From positions 62,001-126,000 of the forward strand of contig CALNXK010000515.1 in NCBI GenBank assembly GCA_942486035.1: DNA of 64,000 nt. Direction: 5' to 3'. This DNA is from Porites lobata. Taxonomy: Eukaryota; Cnidaria; Anthozoa; Scleractinia; Poritidae. The notes beneath the pieces are model-generated. The model had not been told where the DNA came from and did not search any database. It saw nothing but the letters and a program-made list of their open reading frames with translations. Shown one piece after another: positions 1-14,496 of the stretch (within the stretch, counting starts at the first letter, position 1; each line of letters starts with the position of its first letter). A program made the translations under genes and the position numbers.

Positions 1-3000
1 AAAGACTAATTAACCCCGAGCTCAACACGAAAGAAACTGCCACATAACATTACACTGACTCATGCATGTACGAATCAATGAACCAGTGTCACGGAAGACA
101 GTCTAGCTTTATACAATTATAATCATTAAAGTCCAGCGAAATTGTCTCCACCAGTGTTATAATGCATGAGAATAATAATTAATACCGCATCATCCACAAT
201 GATGACTCAGTGGACATGCAGTCACTTGAGCAATCATGGTGTCCATTCCTTACCTGGACGCAGGGGCGCCGAGACAAAGGACAGGCAGGTGACTTCCCAG
301 TCAGCAATTGCTCACGGCACGTTGGGCCGCACAGAGGTTTGGCCGGCCGAATGCTCCCCCCCCTGCTGGCACTTAGAGCTCAGCCTATAACAAGTGAACA
401 TGCAATGATCAGAACAATTAGGAGACCTGACTTTAACAGCTGATCGAATTATGAAGGATTTTAGCCCAACAAAATACAATGATAAGACAGTGTCTCGCTT
501 TACTCTTGGCGGATAGATTGAACTTAATTTTGGTCACTAACCATGTGTTACAGAATCCTTGGTCAGAAAATTGGCTGAGTGTGGGGTTCAGTGGTTTTTT
601 TAAAATTCTCCAGCAATTTCAAATCCAGCTTTGACAGAGAATAGTTCACAGAATTCACAATCAAACCACACTTTACAACTCTTTTTCCAACCTTTAACAA
701 CTGGCCAGGATGACACATCAAAACAAAGAAGCGATCGCATATTCTGAGGCTGGAAATAATTATTTTGAAATGTAAACAACATGATGTACTATACAGTATT
801 CGTATTAGTCTAAGAACTCTAATCCTTTTTTTTTTCCACACTGGGATCGAGCCTCTTTGCGCTGAGTGGACATCAGAATTAATTGGCTAATAATTATTTC
901 AGGCTGTTCATCTGTGTTCTTGCACTGTCTGGGGCTATAAGCTAGGGTAAAATTTGCCTGCTGAATGAATTTTTTTTTTTGATACCAAGGCAAACCAAAG
1001 ACTAATTAATTCGAGCTCAACACGAAAGAAACTGCCACATAACATTACACTGACTCATGCATGTACGAATCAATGAACCAGTGTCACGGAAGACAGTCTA
1101 GCTTTTTATACAATTATAATCATTAAAGTCCAGCGAAATTGTCTCCACCAGTGTTATAATGCATGAGAATAATAATTAATACCGCATCATCCACAATGAT
1201 GACTCAGTGGACATGCAGTCACTTGAGCAATCATGGTGTCCATTCCTTACCTGGACGCAGGGGGGCGCCGAGACAAAGGACAGGCAGGTGACTTCCCAGT
1301 CAGCAATTGCTCACGGCACGTTGGGCCGCACAGAGGTTTGGCCGGCCGAATGCCCCCCCTGCTGGCACTTAGAGCTCAGCCTATAACAAGTGAACATGCA
1401 ATGATCAGAACAATTAGGAGACCTGACTTTAACAGCTGATCGAATTATGAAGGATTTTAGCCCAACAAAATACAATGATAAGACAGTGTCTCGCTTTACT
1501 CTTGGCGGATAGATTGAACTTAATTTTGGTCACTAACCATGTGTTACAGAATCCTTGGTCAGAAAATTGGCTGAGTGTGGGGTTCAGTGGTTTTTAAAAT
1601 TCTCCAGCAATTTCAAATCCAGCTTTGACAGAGAATAGTTCACAGAATTCACAATCAAACCACACTTTACAACTCTTTTTCCAACCTTTAACAACTGGCC
1701 AGGATGACACATCAAAACAAAGAAGCGATCGCATATTCTGAGGCTGGAAATAATTATTTTGAAATGTAAACAACATGATGTACTATACAGTATTCGTATT
1801 AGTCTAAGAACTCTAATCCTTTTTCCACACTGGGATCGAGCCTCTTTGCGCTGAGTGGACATCAGAATTAATTGGCTAATAATTATTTCAGGCTGTTCAT
1901 CTGTGTTCTTGCACTGTCTGGGGCTATAAGCTAGGGTAAAATTTGCCTGCTGAATGATTTTTTTTGATACCAAGGCAAACCAAAGACTAATTAACCCCGA
2001 GCTCAACACGAAAGAAACTGCCACATAACATTACACTGACTCATGCATGTACGAATCAATGAACCAGTGTCACGGAAGACAGTCTAGCTTTATACAATTA
2101 TAATCATTAAAGTCCAGCGAAATTGTCTCCACCAGTGTTATAATGCATGAGAATAATAATTAATACCGCATCATCCACAATGATGACTCAGTGGACATGC
2201 AGTCACTTGAGCAATCATGGTGTCCATTCCTTACCTGGACGCAGGGGCGCCGAGACAAAGGACAGGCAGGTGACTTCCCAGTCAGCAATTGCTCACGGCA
2301 CGTTGGGCCGCACAGAGGTTTGGCCGGCCGAATGCTCCCCCCTGCTGGCACTTAGAGCTCAGCCTATAACAAGTGAACATGCAATGATCAGAACAATTAG
2401 GAGACCTGACTTTAACAGCTGATCGAATTATGAAGGATTTTAGCCCAACAAAATACAATGATAAGACAGTGTCTCGCTTTACTCTTGGCGGATAGATTGA
2501 ACTTAATTTTGGTCACTAACCATGTGTTACAGAATCCTTGGTCAGAAAATTGGCTGAGTGTGGGGTTCAGTGGTTTTTTAAAATTCTCCAGCAATTTCAA
2601 ATCCAGCTTTGACAGAGAATAGTTCACAGAATTCACAATCAAACCACACTTTACAACTCTTTTTCCAACCTTTAACAACTGGCCAGGATGACACATCAAA
2701 ACAAAGAAGCGATCGCATATTCTGAGGCTGGAAATAATTATTTTGAAATGTAAACAACATGATGTACTATACAGTATTCGTATTAGTCTAAGAACTCTAA
2801 TCCTTTTTCCACACTGGGATCGAGCCTCTTTGCGCTGAGTGGACATCAGAATTAATTGGCTAATAATTATTTCAGGCTGTTCATCTGTGTTCTTGCACTG
2901 TCTGGGGCTATAAGCTAGGGGTAAAATTTGCCTGCTGAATGAATTTTTTTTTGATACCAAGGCAAACCAAAGACTAATTAACCCCGAGCTCAACACGAAA

Positions 3001-6000
3001 AAAACTGCCATAACATTACACTGACTCATGCATGTACGAATCAATGAACCAGTGTCACGGAAGACAGTCTAGCTTTATACAATTATAATCATTAAAGTCC
3101 AGCGAAATTGTCTCCACCAGTGTTATAATGCATGAGAATAATAATTAATACCGCATCATCCACAATGATGACTCAGTGGACATGCAGTCACTTGAGCAAT
3201 CATGGTGTCCATTCCTTACCTGGACGCAGGGGCGCCGAGACAAAGGACAGGCAGGTGACTTCCCAGTCAGCAATTGCTCACGGCACGTTGGGCCGCACAG
3301 AGGTTTGGCCGGCCGAATGCCCCCCTGCTGGCACTTAGAGCTCAGCCTATAACAAGTGAACATGCAATGATCAGAACAATTAGGAGACCTGACTTTAACA
3401 GCTGATCGAATTATGAAGGATTTTAGCCCAACAAAATACAATGATAAGACAGTGTCTCGCTTTACTCTTGGCGGATAGATTGAACTTAATTTTGGTCACT
3501 AACCATGTGTTACAGAATCCTTGGTCAGAAAATTGGCTGAGTGTGGGGTTCAGTGGTTTTTTAAAATTCTCCAGCAATTTCAAATCCAGCTTTGACAGAG
3601 AATAGTTCACAGAATTCACAATCAAACCACACTTTACAACTCTTTTTCCAACCTTTAACAACTGGCCAGGATGACACATCAAAACAAAGAAGCGATCGCA
3701 TATTCTGAGGCTGGAAATAATTATTTTGAAATGTAAACAACATGATGTACTATACAGTATTCGTATTAGTCTAAGAACTCTAATCCTTTTTCCACACTGG
3801 GATCGAGCCTCTTTGCGCTGAGTGGACATCAGAATTAATTGGCTAATAATTATTTCAGGCTGTTCATCTGTGTTCTTGCACTGTCTGGGGCTATAAGCTA
3901 GGGTAAAATTTGCCTGCTGAATGAATTTTTTTTTGATACCAAGGCAAACCAAAGACTAATTAACCCCGAGCTCAACACGAAAGAAACTGCCACATAACAT
4001 TACACTGACTCATGCATGTACGAATCAATGAACCAGTGTCACGGAAGACAGTCTAGCTTTATACAATTATAATCATTAAAGTCCAGCGAAATTGTCTCCA
4101 CCAGTGTTATAATGCATGAGAATAATAATTAATACCGCATCATCCACAATGATGACTCAGTGGACATGCAGTCACTTGAGCAATCATGGTGTCCATTCCT
4201 TACCTGGACGCAGGGGCGCCGAGACAAAGGACAGGCAGGTGACTTCCCAGTCAGCAATTGCTCACGGCACGTTGGGCCGCACAGAGGTTTGGCCGGCCGA
4301 ATGCTCCCCCCTGCTGGCACTTAGAGCTCAGCCTATAACAAGTGAACATGCAATGATCAGAACAATTAGGAGACCTGACTTTAACAGCTGATCGAATTAT
4401 GAAGGATTTTAGCCCAACAAAATACAATGATAAGACAGTGTCTCGCTTTACTCTTGGCGGATAGATTGAACTTTTTGGTTTTGGTCACTAACCATGTGTT
4501 ACAGAATCCTTGGTCAGAAAATTGGCTGAGTGTGGGGTTCAGTGGTTTTTTTAAAATTCTCCAGCAATTTCAAATCCAGCTTTGACAGAGAATAGTTCAC
4601 AGAATTCACAATCAAACCACACTTTACAACTCTTTTTCCAACCTTTAACAACTGGCCAGGATGACACATCAAAACAAAGAAGCGATCGCATATTCTGAGG
4701 CTGGAAATAATTATTTTGAAATGTAAACAACATGATGTACTATACAGTATTCGTATTAGTCTAAGAACTCTAATCCTTTTTCCACACTGGGATCGAGCCT
4801 CTTTGCGCTGAGTGGACATCAGAATTAATTGGCTAATAATTATTTCAGGCTGTTCATCTGTGTTCTTGCACTGTCTGGGGCTATAAGCTAGGGTAAAATT
4901 TGCCTGCTGAATGATTTTTTTTGATACCAAGGCAAACCAAAGACTAATTAACCCCGAGCTCAACACGAAAGAAACTGCCACATAACATTACACTGACTCA
5001 TGCATGTACGAATCAATCAATGAACCAGTGTCACGGAAGACAGTCTAGCTTTTTATACAATTATAATCATTAAAGTCCAGCGAAATTGTCTCCACCAGTG
5101 TTATAATGCATGAGAATAATAATTAATACCGCATCATCCACAATGATGACTCAGTGGACATGCAGTCACTTGAGCAATCATGGTGTCCATTCCTTACCTG
5201 GACGCAGGGGCGCCGAGACAAAGGACAGGCAGGTGACTTCCCAGTCAGCAATTGCTCACGGCACGTTGGGCCGCACAGAGGTTTGGCCGGCCGAATGCCC
5301 CCCCCTGCTGGCACTTAGAGCTCAGCCTATAACAAGTGAACATGCAATGATCAGAACAATTAGGAGACCTGACTTTAACAGCTGATCGAATTATGAAGGA
5401 TTTTAGCCCAACAAAATACAATGATAAGACAGTGTCTCGCTTTACTCTTGGCGGATAGATTGAACTTAATTTTGGTCACTAACCATGTGTTACAGAATCC
5501 TTGGTCAGAAAATTGGCTGAGTGTGGGGTTCAGTGGTTTTTTAAAATTCTCCAGCAATTTCAAATCCAGCTTTGACAGAGAATAGTTCACAGAATTCACA
5601 ATCAAACCACACTTTACAACTCTTTTTCCAACCTTTAACAACTGGCCAGGATGACACATCAAAACAAAGAAGCGATCGCATATTCTGAGGCTGGAAATAA
5701 TTATTTTGAAATGTAAAAACAACATGATGTACTATACAGTATTCGTATTAGTCTAAGAACTCTAATCCTTTTTCCACACTGGGATCGAGCCTCTTTGCGC
5801 TGAGTGGACATCAGAATTAATTGGCTAATAATTATTTCAGGCTGTTCATCTGTGTTCTTGCACTGTCTGGGGCTATAAGCTAGGGTAAAATTTGCCTGCT
5901 GAATGAAATTTTTGATACCAAGGCAAACCAAAGACTAATTAACCCCGAGCTCAACACGAAAGAAACTGCCACATAACATTACACTGACTCATGCATGTAC

Positions 6001-9000
6001 GAATCAATGAACCAGTGTCACGGAAGACAGTCTAGCTTTATACAATTATAATCATTAAAGTCCAGCGAAATTGTCTCCACCAGTGTTATAATGCATGAGA
6101 ATAATAATTAATACCGCATCATCCACAATGATGACTCAGTGGACATGCAGTCACTTGAGCAATCATGGTGTCCATTCCTTACCTGGACGCAGGGGCGCCG
6201 AGACAAAGGACAGGCAGGTGACTTCCCAGTCAGCAATTGCTCACGGCACGTTGGGCCGCACAGAGGTTTGGCCGGCCGAATGCCCCCCCTGCTGGCACTT
6301 AGAGCTCAGCCTATAACAAGTGAACATGCAATGATCAGAACAATTAGGAGACCTGACTTTAACAGCTGATCGAATTATGAAGGATTTTAGCCCAACAAAA
6401 TACAATGATAAGACAGTGTCTCGCTTTACTCTTGGCGGATAGATTGAACTTAATTTTGGTCACTAACCATGTGTTACAGAATCCTTGGTCAGAAAATTGG
6501 CTGAGTGTGGGGTTCAGTGGTTTTTAAAATTCTCCAGCAATTTCAAATCCAGCTTTGACAGAGAATAGTTCACAGAATTCACAATCAAACCACACTTTAC
6601 AACTCTTTTTCCAACCTTTAACAACTGGCCAGGATGACACATCAAAACAAAGAAGCGATCGCATATTCTGAGGCTGGAAATAATTATTTTGAAATGTAAA
6701 CAACATGATGTACTATACAGTATTCGTATTAGTCTAAGAACTCTAATCCTTTTTCCACACTGGGATCGAGCCTCTTTGCGCTGAGTGGACATCAGAATTA
6801 ATTGGCTAATAATTATTTCAGGCTGTTCATCTGTGTTCTTGCACTGTCTGGGGCTATAAGCTAGGGTAAAATTTGCCTGCTGAATGAATTTTTGATACCA
6901 AGGCAAACCAAAGACTAATTAACCCCGAGCTCAACACGAAAGAACTGCCACATAACATTACACTGACTCATGCATGTACGAATCAATGAACCAGTGTCAC
7001 GGAAGACAGTCTAGCTTTATACAATTATAATCATTAAAGTCCAGCGAAATTGTCTCCACCAGTGTTATAATGCATGAGAATAATAATTAATACCGCATCA
7101 TCCACAATGATGACTCAGTGGACATGCAGTCACTTGAGCAATCATGGTGTCCATTCCTTACCTGGACGCAGGGGCGCCGAGACAAAGGACAGGCAGGTGA
7201 CTTCCCAGTCAGCAATTGCTCACGGCACGTTGGGCCGCACAGAGGTTTGGCCGGCCGAATGCCCCCCCCCCTGCTGGCACTTAGAGCTCAGCCTATAACA
7301 AGTGAACATGCAATGATCAGAACAATTAGGAGACCTGACTTTAACAGCTGATCGAATTATGAAGGATTTTAGCCCAACAAAATACAATGATAAGACAGTG
7401 TCTCGCTTTACTCTTGGCGGATAGATTGAACTTAATTTTGGTCACTAACCATGTGTTACAGAATCCTTGGTCAGAAAATTGGCTGAGTGTGGGGTTCAGT
7501 GGTTTTTTAAAATTCTCCAGCAATTTCAAATCCAGCTTTGACAGAGAATAGTTCACAGAATTCACAATCAAACCACACTTTACAACTCTTTTTCCAACCT
7601 TTAACAACTGGCCAGGATGACACATCAAAACAAAGAAGCGATCGCATATTCTGAGGCTGGAAATAATTATTTTGAAATGTAAACAACATGATGTACTATA
7701 CAGTATTCGTATTAGTCTAAGAACTCTAATCCTTTTTCCACACTGGGATCGAGCCTCTTTGCGCTGAGTGGACATCAGAATTAATTGGCTAATAATTATT
7801 TCAGGCTGTTCATCTGTGTTCTTGCACTGTCTGGGGCTATAAGCTAGGGTAAAATTTGCCTGCTGAATGAATTTTTTGATACCAAGGCAAACCAAAGACT
7901 AATTAACCCCGAGCTCAACACGAAAGAAACTGCCACATAACATTACACTGACTCATGCATGTACGAATCAATGAACCAGTGTCACGGAAGACAGTCTAGC
8001 TTTTTTTATACAATTATAATCATTAAAGTCCAGCGAAATTGTCTCCACCAGTGTTATAATGCATGAGAATAATAATTAATACCGCATCATCCACAATGAT
8101 GACTCAGTGGACATGCAGTCACTTGAGCAATCATGGTGTCCATTCCTTACCTGGACGCAGGGGCGCCGAGACAAAGGACAGGCAGGTGACTTCCCAGTCA
8201 GCAATTGCTCACGGCACGTTGGGCCGCACAGAGGTTTGGCCGGCCGAATGCTGCCCCCCCCTGCTGGCACTTAGAGCTCAGCCTATAACAAGTGAACATG
8301 CAATGATCAGAACAATTAGGAGACCTGACTTTAACAGCTGATCGAATTATGAAGGATTTTAGCCCAACAAAATACAATGATAAGACAGTGTCTCGCTTTA
8401 CTCTTGGCGGATAGATTGAACTTAATTTTGGTCACTAACCATGTGTTACAGAATCCTTGGTCAGAAAATTGGCTGAGTGTGGGGTTCAGTGTTTTAAAAT
8501 TCTCCAGCAATTTCAAATCCAGCTTTGACAGAGAATAGTTCACAGAATTCACAATCAAACCACACTTTACAACTCTTTTTCCAACCTTTAACAACTGGCC
8601 AGGATGACACATCAAAACAAAGAAGCGATCGCATATTCTGAGGCTGGAAATAATTATTTTGAAATGTAAACAACATGATGTACTATACAGTATTCGTATT
8701 AGTCTAAGAACTCTAATCCTTTTTCCACACTGGGATCGAGCCTCTTTGCGCTGAGTGGACATCAGAATTAATTGGCTAATAATTATTTCAGGCTGTTCAT
8801 CTGTGTTCTTGCACTGTCTGGGGCTATAAGCTAGGGTAAAAATTTGCTGAATGAATTTTTTTGATACCAAGGCAAACCAAAGACTAATTAACCCCGAGCT
8901 CAACACGAAAAAAACTGCCACATAACATTACACTGACTCATGCATGTACGAATCAATGAACCAGTGTCACGGAAGACAGTCTAGCTTTATACAATTATAA

Positions 9001-12000
9001 TCATTAAAGTCCAGCGAAATTGTCTCCACCAGTGTTATAATGCATGAGAATAATAATTAATACCGCATCATCCACAATGATGACTCAGTGGACATGCAGT
9101 CACTTGAGCAATCATGGTGTCCATTCCTTACCTGGACGCAGGGGGGCGCCGAGACAAAGGACAGGCAGGTGACTTCCCAGTCAGCAATTGCTCACGGCAC
9201 GTTGGGCCGCACAGAGGTTTGGCCGGCCGAATGCTGCCCCCCTGCTGGCACTTAGAGCTCAGCCTATAACAAGTGAACATGCAATGATCAGAACAATTAG
9301 GAGACCTGACTTTAACAGCTGATCGAATTATGAAGGATTTTAGCCCAACAAAAAATACAATGATAAGACAGTGTCTCGCTTTACTCTTGGCGGATAGATT
9401 GAACTTAATTTTGGTCACTAACCATGTGTTACAGAATCCTTGGTCAGAAAATTGGCTGAGTGTGGGGTTCAGTGGTTTTTTAAAATTCTCTCCATTTCAA
9501 ATTTCAAATCCAGCTTTGACAGAGAATAGTTCACAGAATTCACAATCAAACCACACTTTACAACTCTTTTTCCAACCTTTAACAACTGGCCAGGATGACA
9601 CATCAAAACAAAGAAGCGATCGCATATTCTGAGGCTGGAAATAATTATTTTGAAATGTAAACAACATGATGTACTATACAGTATTCGTATTAGTCTAAGA
9701 ACTCTAATCCTTTTTTTTTCCACACTGGGATCGAGCCTCTTTGCGCTGAGTGGACATCAGAATTAATTGGCTAATAATTATTTCAGGCTGTTCATCTGTG
9801 TTCTTGCACTGTCTGGGGCTATAAGCTAGGGTAAAATTTGCCTGCTGAATGAATTTTTGATACCAAGGCAAACCAAAGACTAATTAACCCCGAGCTCAAC
9901 ACGAAAGAAACTGCCACATAACATTACACTGACTCATGCATGTACGAATCAATGAACCAGTGTCACGGAAGACAGTCTAGCTTTATACAATTATAATCAT
10001 TAAAGTCCAGCGAAATTGTCTCCACCAGTGTTATAATGCATGAGAATAATAATTAATACCGCATCATCCACAATGATGACTCAGTGGACATGCAGTCACT
10101 TGAGCAATCATGGTGTCCATTCCTTACCTGGGACGGGGGGCGCCGAGACAAAGGACAGGCAGGTGACTTCCCAGTCAGCAATTGCTCACGGCACGTTGGG
10201 CCGCACAGAGGTTTGGCCGGCCGAATGCTCCCCCTGCTGGCACTTAGAGCTCAGCCTATAACAAGTGAACATGCAATGATCAGAACAATTAGGAGACCTG
10301 ACTTTAACAGCTGATCGAATTATGAAGGATTTTAGCCCAACAAAATACAATGATAAGACAGTGTCTCGCTTTACTCTTGGCGGATAGATTGAACTTAATT
10401 TTGGTCACTAACCATGTGTTACAGAATCCTTGGTCAGAAAATTGGCTGAGTGTGGGGTTCAGTGGTTTTTTAAAATTCTCCAGCAATTTCAAATCCAGCT
10501 TTGACAGAGAATAGTTCACAGAATTCACAATCAAACCACACTTTACAACTCTTTTTCCAACCTTTAACAACTGGCCAGGATGACACATCAAAACAAAAAG
10601 CGATCGCATATTCTGAGGCTGGAAATAATTATTTTGAAATGTAAACAACATGATGTACTATACAGTATTCGTATTAGTCTAAGAACTCTAATCCTTTTTC
10701 CACACTGGGATCGAGCCTCTTTGCGCTGAGTGGACATCAGAATTAATTGGCTAATAATTATTTCAGGCTGTTCATCTGTGTTCTTGCACTGTCTGGGGCT
10801 ATAAGCTAGGGTAAAATTTGCCTGCTGAAATTTTTTTTTTGATACCAAGGCAAACCAAAGACTAATTAACCCCGAGCTCAACACGAAAGAAACTGCCACA
10901 TAACATTACACTGACTCATGCATGTACGAATCAATGAACCAGTGTCACGGAAGACAGTCTAGCTTTATACAATTATAATCATTAAAGTCCAGCGAAATTG
11001 TCTCCACCAGTGTTATAATGCATGAGAATAATAATTAATACCGCATCATCCACAATGATGACTCAGTGGACATGCAGTCACTTGAGCAATCATGGTGTCC
11101 ATTCCTTACCTGGACGCAGGGGCGCCGAGACAAAGGACAGGCAGGTGACTTCCCAGTCAGCAATTGCTCACGGCACGTTGGGCCGCACAGAGGTTTGGCC
11201 GGCCGAATGCTCCCCCCTGCTGGCACTTAGAGCTCAGCCTATAACAAGTGAACATGCAATGATCAGAACAATTAGGAGACCTGACTTTAACAGCTGATCG
11301 AATTATGAAGGATTTTAGCCCAACAAAATACAATGATAAGACAGTGTCTCGCTTTACTCTTGGCGGATAGATTGAACTTAATTTTGGTCACTAACCATGT
11401 GTTACAGAATCCTTGGTCAGAAAATTGGCTGAGTGTGGGGTTCAGTGGTTTTTTAAAATTCTCCAGCAATTTCAAATCCAGCTTTGACAGAGAATAGTTC
11501 ACAGAATTCACAATCAAACCACACTTTACAACTCTTTTTCCAACCTTTAACAACTGGCCAGGATGACACATCAAAACAAAGAAGCGATCGCATATTCTGA
11601 GGCTGGAAATAATTATTTTGAAATGTAAACAACATGATGTACTATACAGTATTCGTATTAGTCTAAGAACTCTAATCCTTTTTCCACACTGGGATCGAGC
11701 CTCTTTGCGCTGAGTGGACATCAGAATTAATTGGCTAATAATTATTTCAGGCTGTTCATCTGTGTTCTTGCACTGTCTGGGGCTATAAGCTAGGGTAAAA
11801 TTTGCCTGCTGAATGAATTTTTGATACCAAGGCAAACCAAAGACTAATTAACCCCGAGCTCAACACGAAAGAAACTGCCACATAACATTACACTGACTCA
11901 TGCATGTACGAATCAATGAACCAGTGTCACGGAAGACAGTCTAGCTTTATACAATTATAATCATTAAAGTCCAGCGAAATTGTCTCCACCAGTGTTATAA

Positions 12001-13597
12001 TGCATGAGAATAATAATTAATACCGCATCATCCACAATGATGACTCAGTGGACATGCAGTCACTTGAGCAATCATGGTGTCCATTCCTTACCTGGACGCA
12101 GGGGCGCCGAGACAAAGGACAGGCAGGTGACTTCCCAGTCAGCAATTGCTCACGGCACGTTGGGCCGCACAGAGGTTTGGCCGGCCGAAATCCCCCCCCC
12201 TGGCTGGCACTTAGAGCTCAGCCTATAACAAGTGAACATGCAATGATCAGAACAATTAGGAGACCTGACTTTAACAGCTGATCGAATTATGAAGGATTTT
12301 AGCCCAACAAAATACAATGATAAGACAGTGTCTCGCTTTACTCTTGGCGGATAGATTGAACTTAATTTTGGTCACTAACCATGTGTTACAGAATCCTTGG
12401 TCAGAAAATTGGCTGAGTGTGGGGTTCAGTGGTTTTTTAAAATTCTCCAGCAATTTCAAATCCAGCTTTGACAGAGAATAGTTCACAGAATTCACAATCA
12501 AACCACACTTTACAACTCTTTTTCCAACCTTTAACAACTGGCCAGGATGACACATCAAAACAAAGAAGCGATCGCATATTCTGAGGCTGGAAATAATTAT
12601 TTTGAAATGTAAACAACATGATGTACTATACAGTATTCGTATTAGTCTAAGAACTCTAATCCTTTTTCCACACTGGGATCGAGCCTCTTTGCGCTGAGTG
12701 GACATCAGAATTAATTGGCTAATAATTATTTCAGGCTGTTCATCTGTGTTCTTGCACTGTCTGGGGCTATAAGCTAGGGTAAAATTTGCCTGCTGAATGA
12801 ATTTTTTTTTTTTGATACCAAGGCAAACCAAAGACTAATTAACCCCGAGCTCAACACGAAAGAAACTGCCACATAACATTACACTGACTCATGCATGTAC
12901 GAATCAATGAACCAGTGTCACGGAAGACAGTCTAGCTTTATACAATTATAATCATTAAAGTCCAGCGAAATTGTCTCCACCAGTGTTTATAATGCATGAG
13001 AATAATAATTAATACCGCATCATCCACAATGATGACTCAGTGGACATGCAGTCACTTGAGCAATCATGGTGTCCATTCCTTACCTGGACGCGGGGGCGCC
13101 GAGACAAAGGACAGGCAGGTGACTTCCCAGTCAGCAATTTCTCACGGCACGTTGGGCCGCACAGAGGTTTGGCCGGCCGAATGCTCCCCCCCCCTGCTGG
13201 CACTTAGAGCTCAGCCTATAACAAGTGAACATGCAATGATCAGAACAATTAGGAGACCTGACTTTAACAGCTGATCGAATTATGAAGGATTTTAGCCCAA
13301 CAAAATACAATGATAAGACAGTGTCTCGCTTTACTCTTGGCGGATAGATTGAACTTAATTTTGGTCACTAACCATGTGTTACAGAATCCTTGGTCAGAAA
13401 ATTGGCTGAGTGTGGGGTTCAGTGGTTTTTTAAAATTCTCCAGCAATTTCAAATCCAGCTTTGACAGAGAATAGTTCACAGAATTCACAATCAAACCACA
13501 CTTTACAACTCTTTTTCCAACCTTTAACAACTGGCCAGGATGACACATCAAAACAAAGAAGCGATCGCATATTCTGAGGCTGGAAATAATTATTTTG
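1..13597. repeat. Satellite array 1, ~983-bp monomers
   Basis: This is a head-to-tail array of 13 complete monomers and one partial. Monomers begin at about 1, 997, 1982, 2969, 3951, 4939, 5930, 6910, 7894, 8879, 9875, 10857, 11839 and 12830, giving periods of roughly 980-996 bp. Monomers are almost identical; most differences are homopolymer lengths, notably a T-run near the monomer end and a C-run of about 5-9 in the middle. The monomer is AT-rich except for a GC-rich core of about 150 bp. The array stops abruptly at 13597, inside a monomer. The many short ORFs repeated here recur because the monomer recurs; none is a recognisable gene. Confidence 0.97.
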
Positions 13598-14453
13598 TAA
13601 ATAACAGTGTCAGCTGTGGATATAACTAATATAATTCGCTGCTAATGAAATGTAGCTTACCGTTTCGCCATTACTACGTGAGTAACGTCATTTCAGGGCG
13701 TACTTGGGACGAATTCTGTTAAAGAGAACTCCTCTTAAGCTGCGTGAGAGTTGATCGCAGAAATCTCAATACCTCGTGTTTCACGTAGTTTCACCACGGA
13801 GAATCACATGTCACGTGGTTGGGGAGGAGGGGTTTCTCCTTGGAATTCTCCTAGGGGTGTTCCGTGCGGTTCGTCCTATCCTGACGCGATATCACACCAA
13901 AAATATAATTTTCCACACCCGTTTTCAGATTAGACCTCTAAAATTCATACCCGTTTTCAGACAATCCGTAGCTCCCCGAACGAATCCAGACTAAAATGCG
14001 CAAAGTGTATACCCGTTTTCAGACCAAAACGGCACAAAAACCCTATCCGATGGGTGTCACATACCCATATGTCTCGTATTAGTGAGTACCCCCGAGTGAC
14101 TGACCATTTTTAATTCGAAAAAGGGAAACAACGGTACTAAATTGTCCATATTGGTACACAAAACTCAACACCAATGTGCTTGCTTATTTCATTTTAAAAT
14201 AGATTCAGGACACCCTTAAAATAAAGCATTAAACATTAGACAAAAAGTTCAGCGACCTATTCACTTCCGGTTATCTTGAACCATCCAGGTCAACCGGAAG
14301 TATGGCCTTGAGCCTATACCGTGGTCTCTAGCCTTGTTTGTTTTTTTTTTCAATGACCTAATAATACTTTTAAGGAACTTCCTTCCACAACTATTCACGG
14401 AAACTCCACGAACCACAAACTTTACTAAAATTCCCTTATAACACTGCACACAA

Positions 14454-14456
<3 letters not shown>
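13598..14456. other. Cluster left flank, noncoding, with thrice-repeated 13-bp motif
   Basis: No gene is recognised here. The motif ACCCGTTTTCAGA occurs three times, at 13917, 13949 and 14011. It probably belongs to a dispersed repeat. Short overlapping ORFs at 13751-13994 have no coding support. The stretch begins exactly where the satellite ends. Confidence 0.6.

Positions 14457-14496
<40 letters not shown>

Noticed and set aside
166..443. Two overlapping + strand ORFs repeated in each satellite monomer
   Set aside because: They recur only because the monomer recurs. Their ends change with the C-run length, and they have no domain or conserved frame.
2215..2250. U1 snRNA-like sequence (TTACCTGGACG beside ATCATGGTGT) in every satellite monomer
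   Set aside because: Only the first few bases resemble U1. The ATCATGGT part is on the wrong side and in reverse orientation, and the rest does not match any U1 stem. The match is better explained as a minus-strand splice-donor-like motif.
1..13597. CRISPR array or rDNA spacer
   Set aside because: The repeats are ~983 bp, directly adjacent, without unique spacers, and no rRNA sequence is present.
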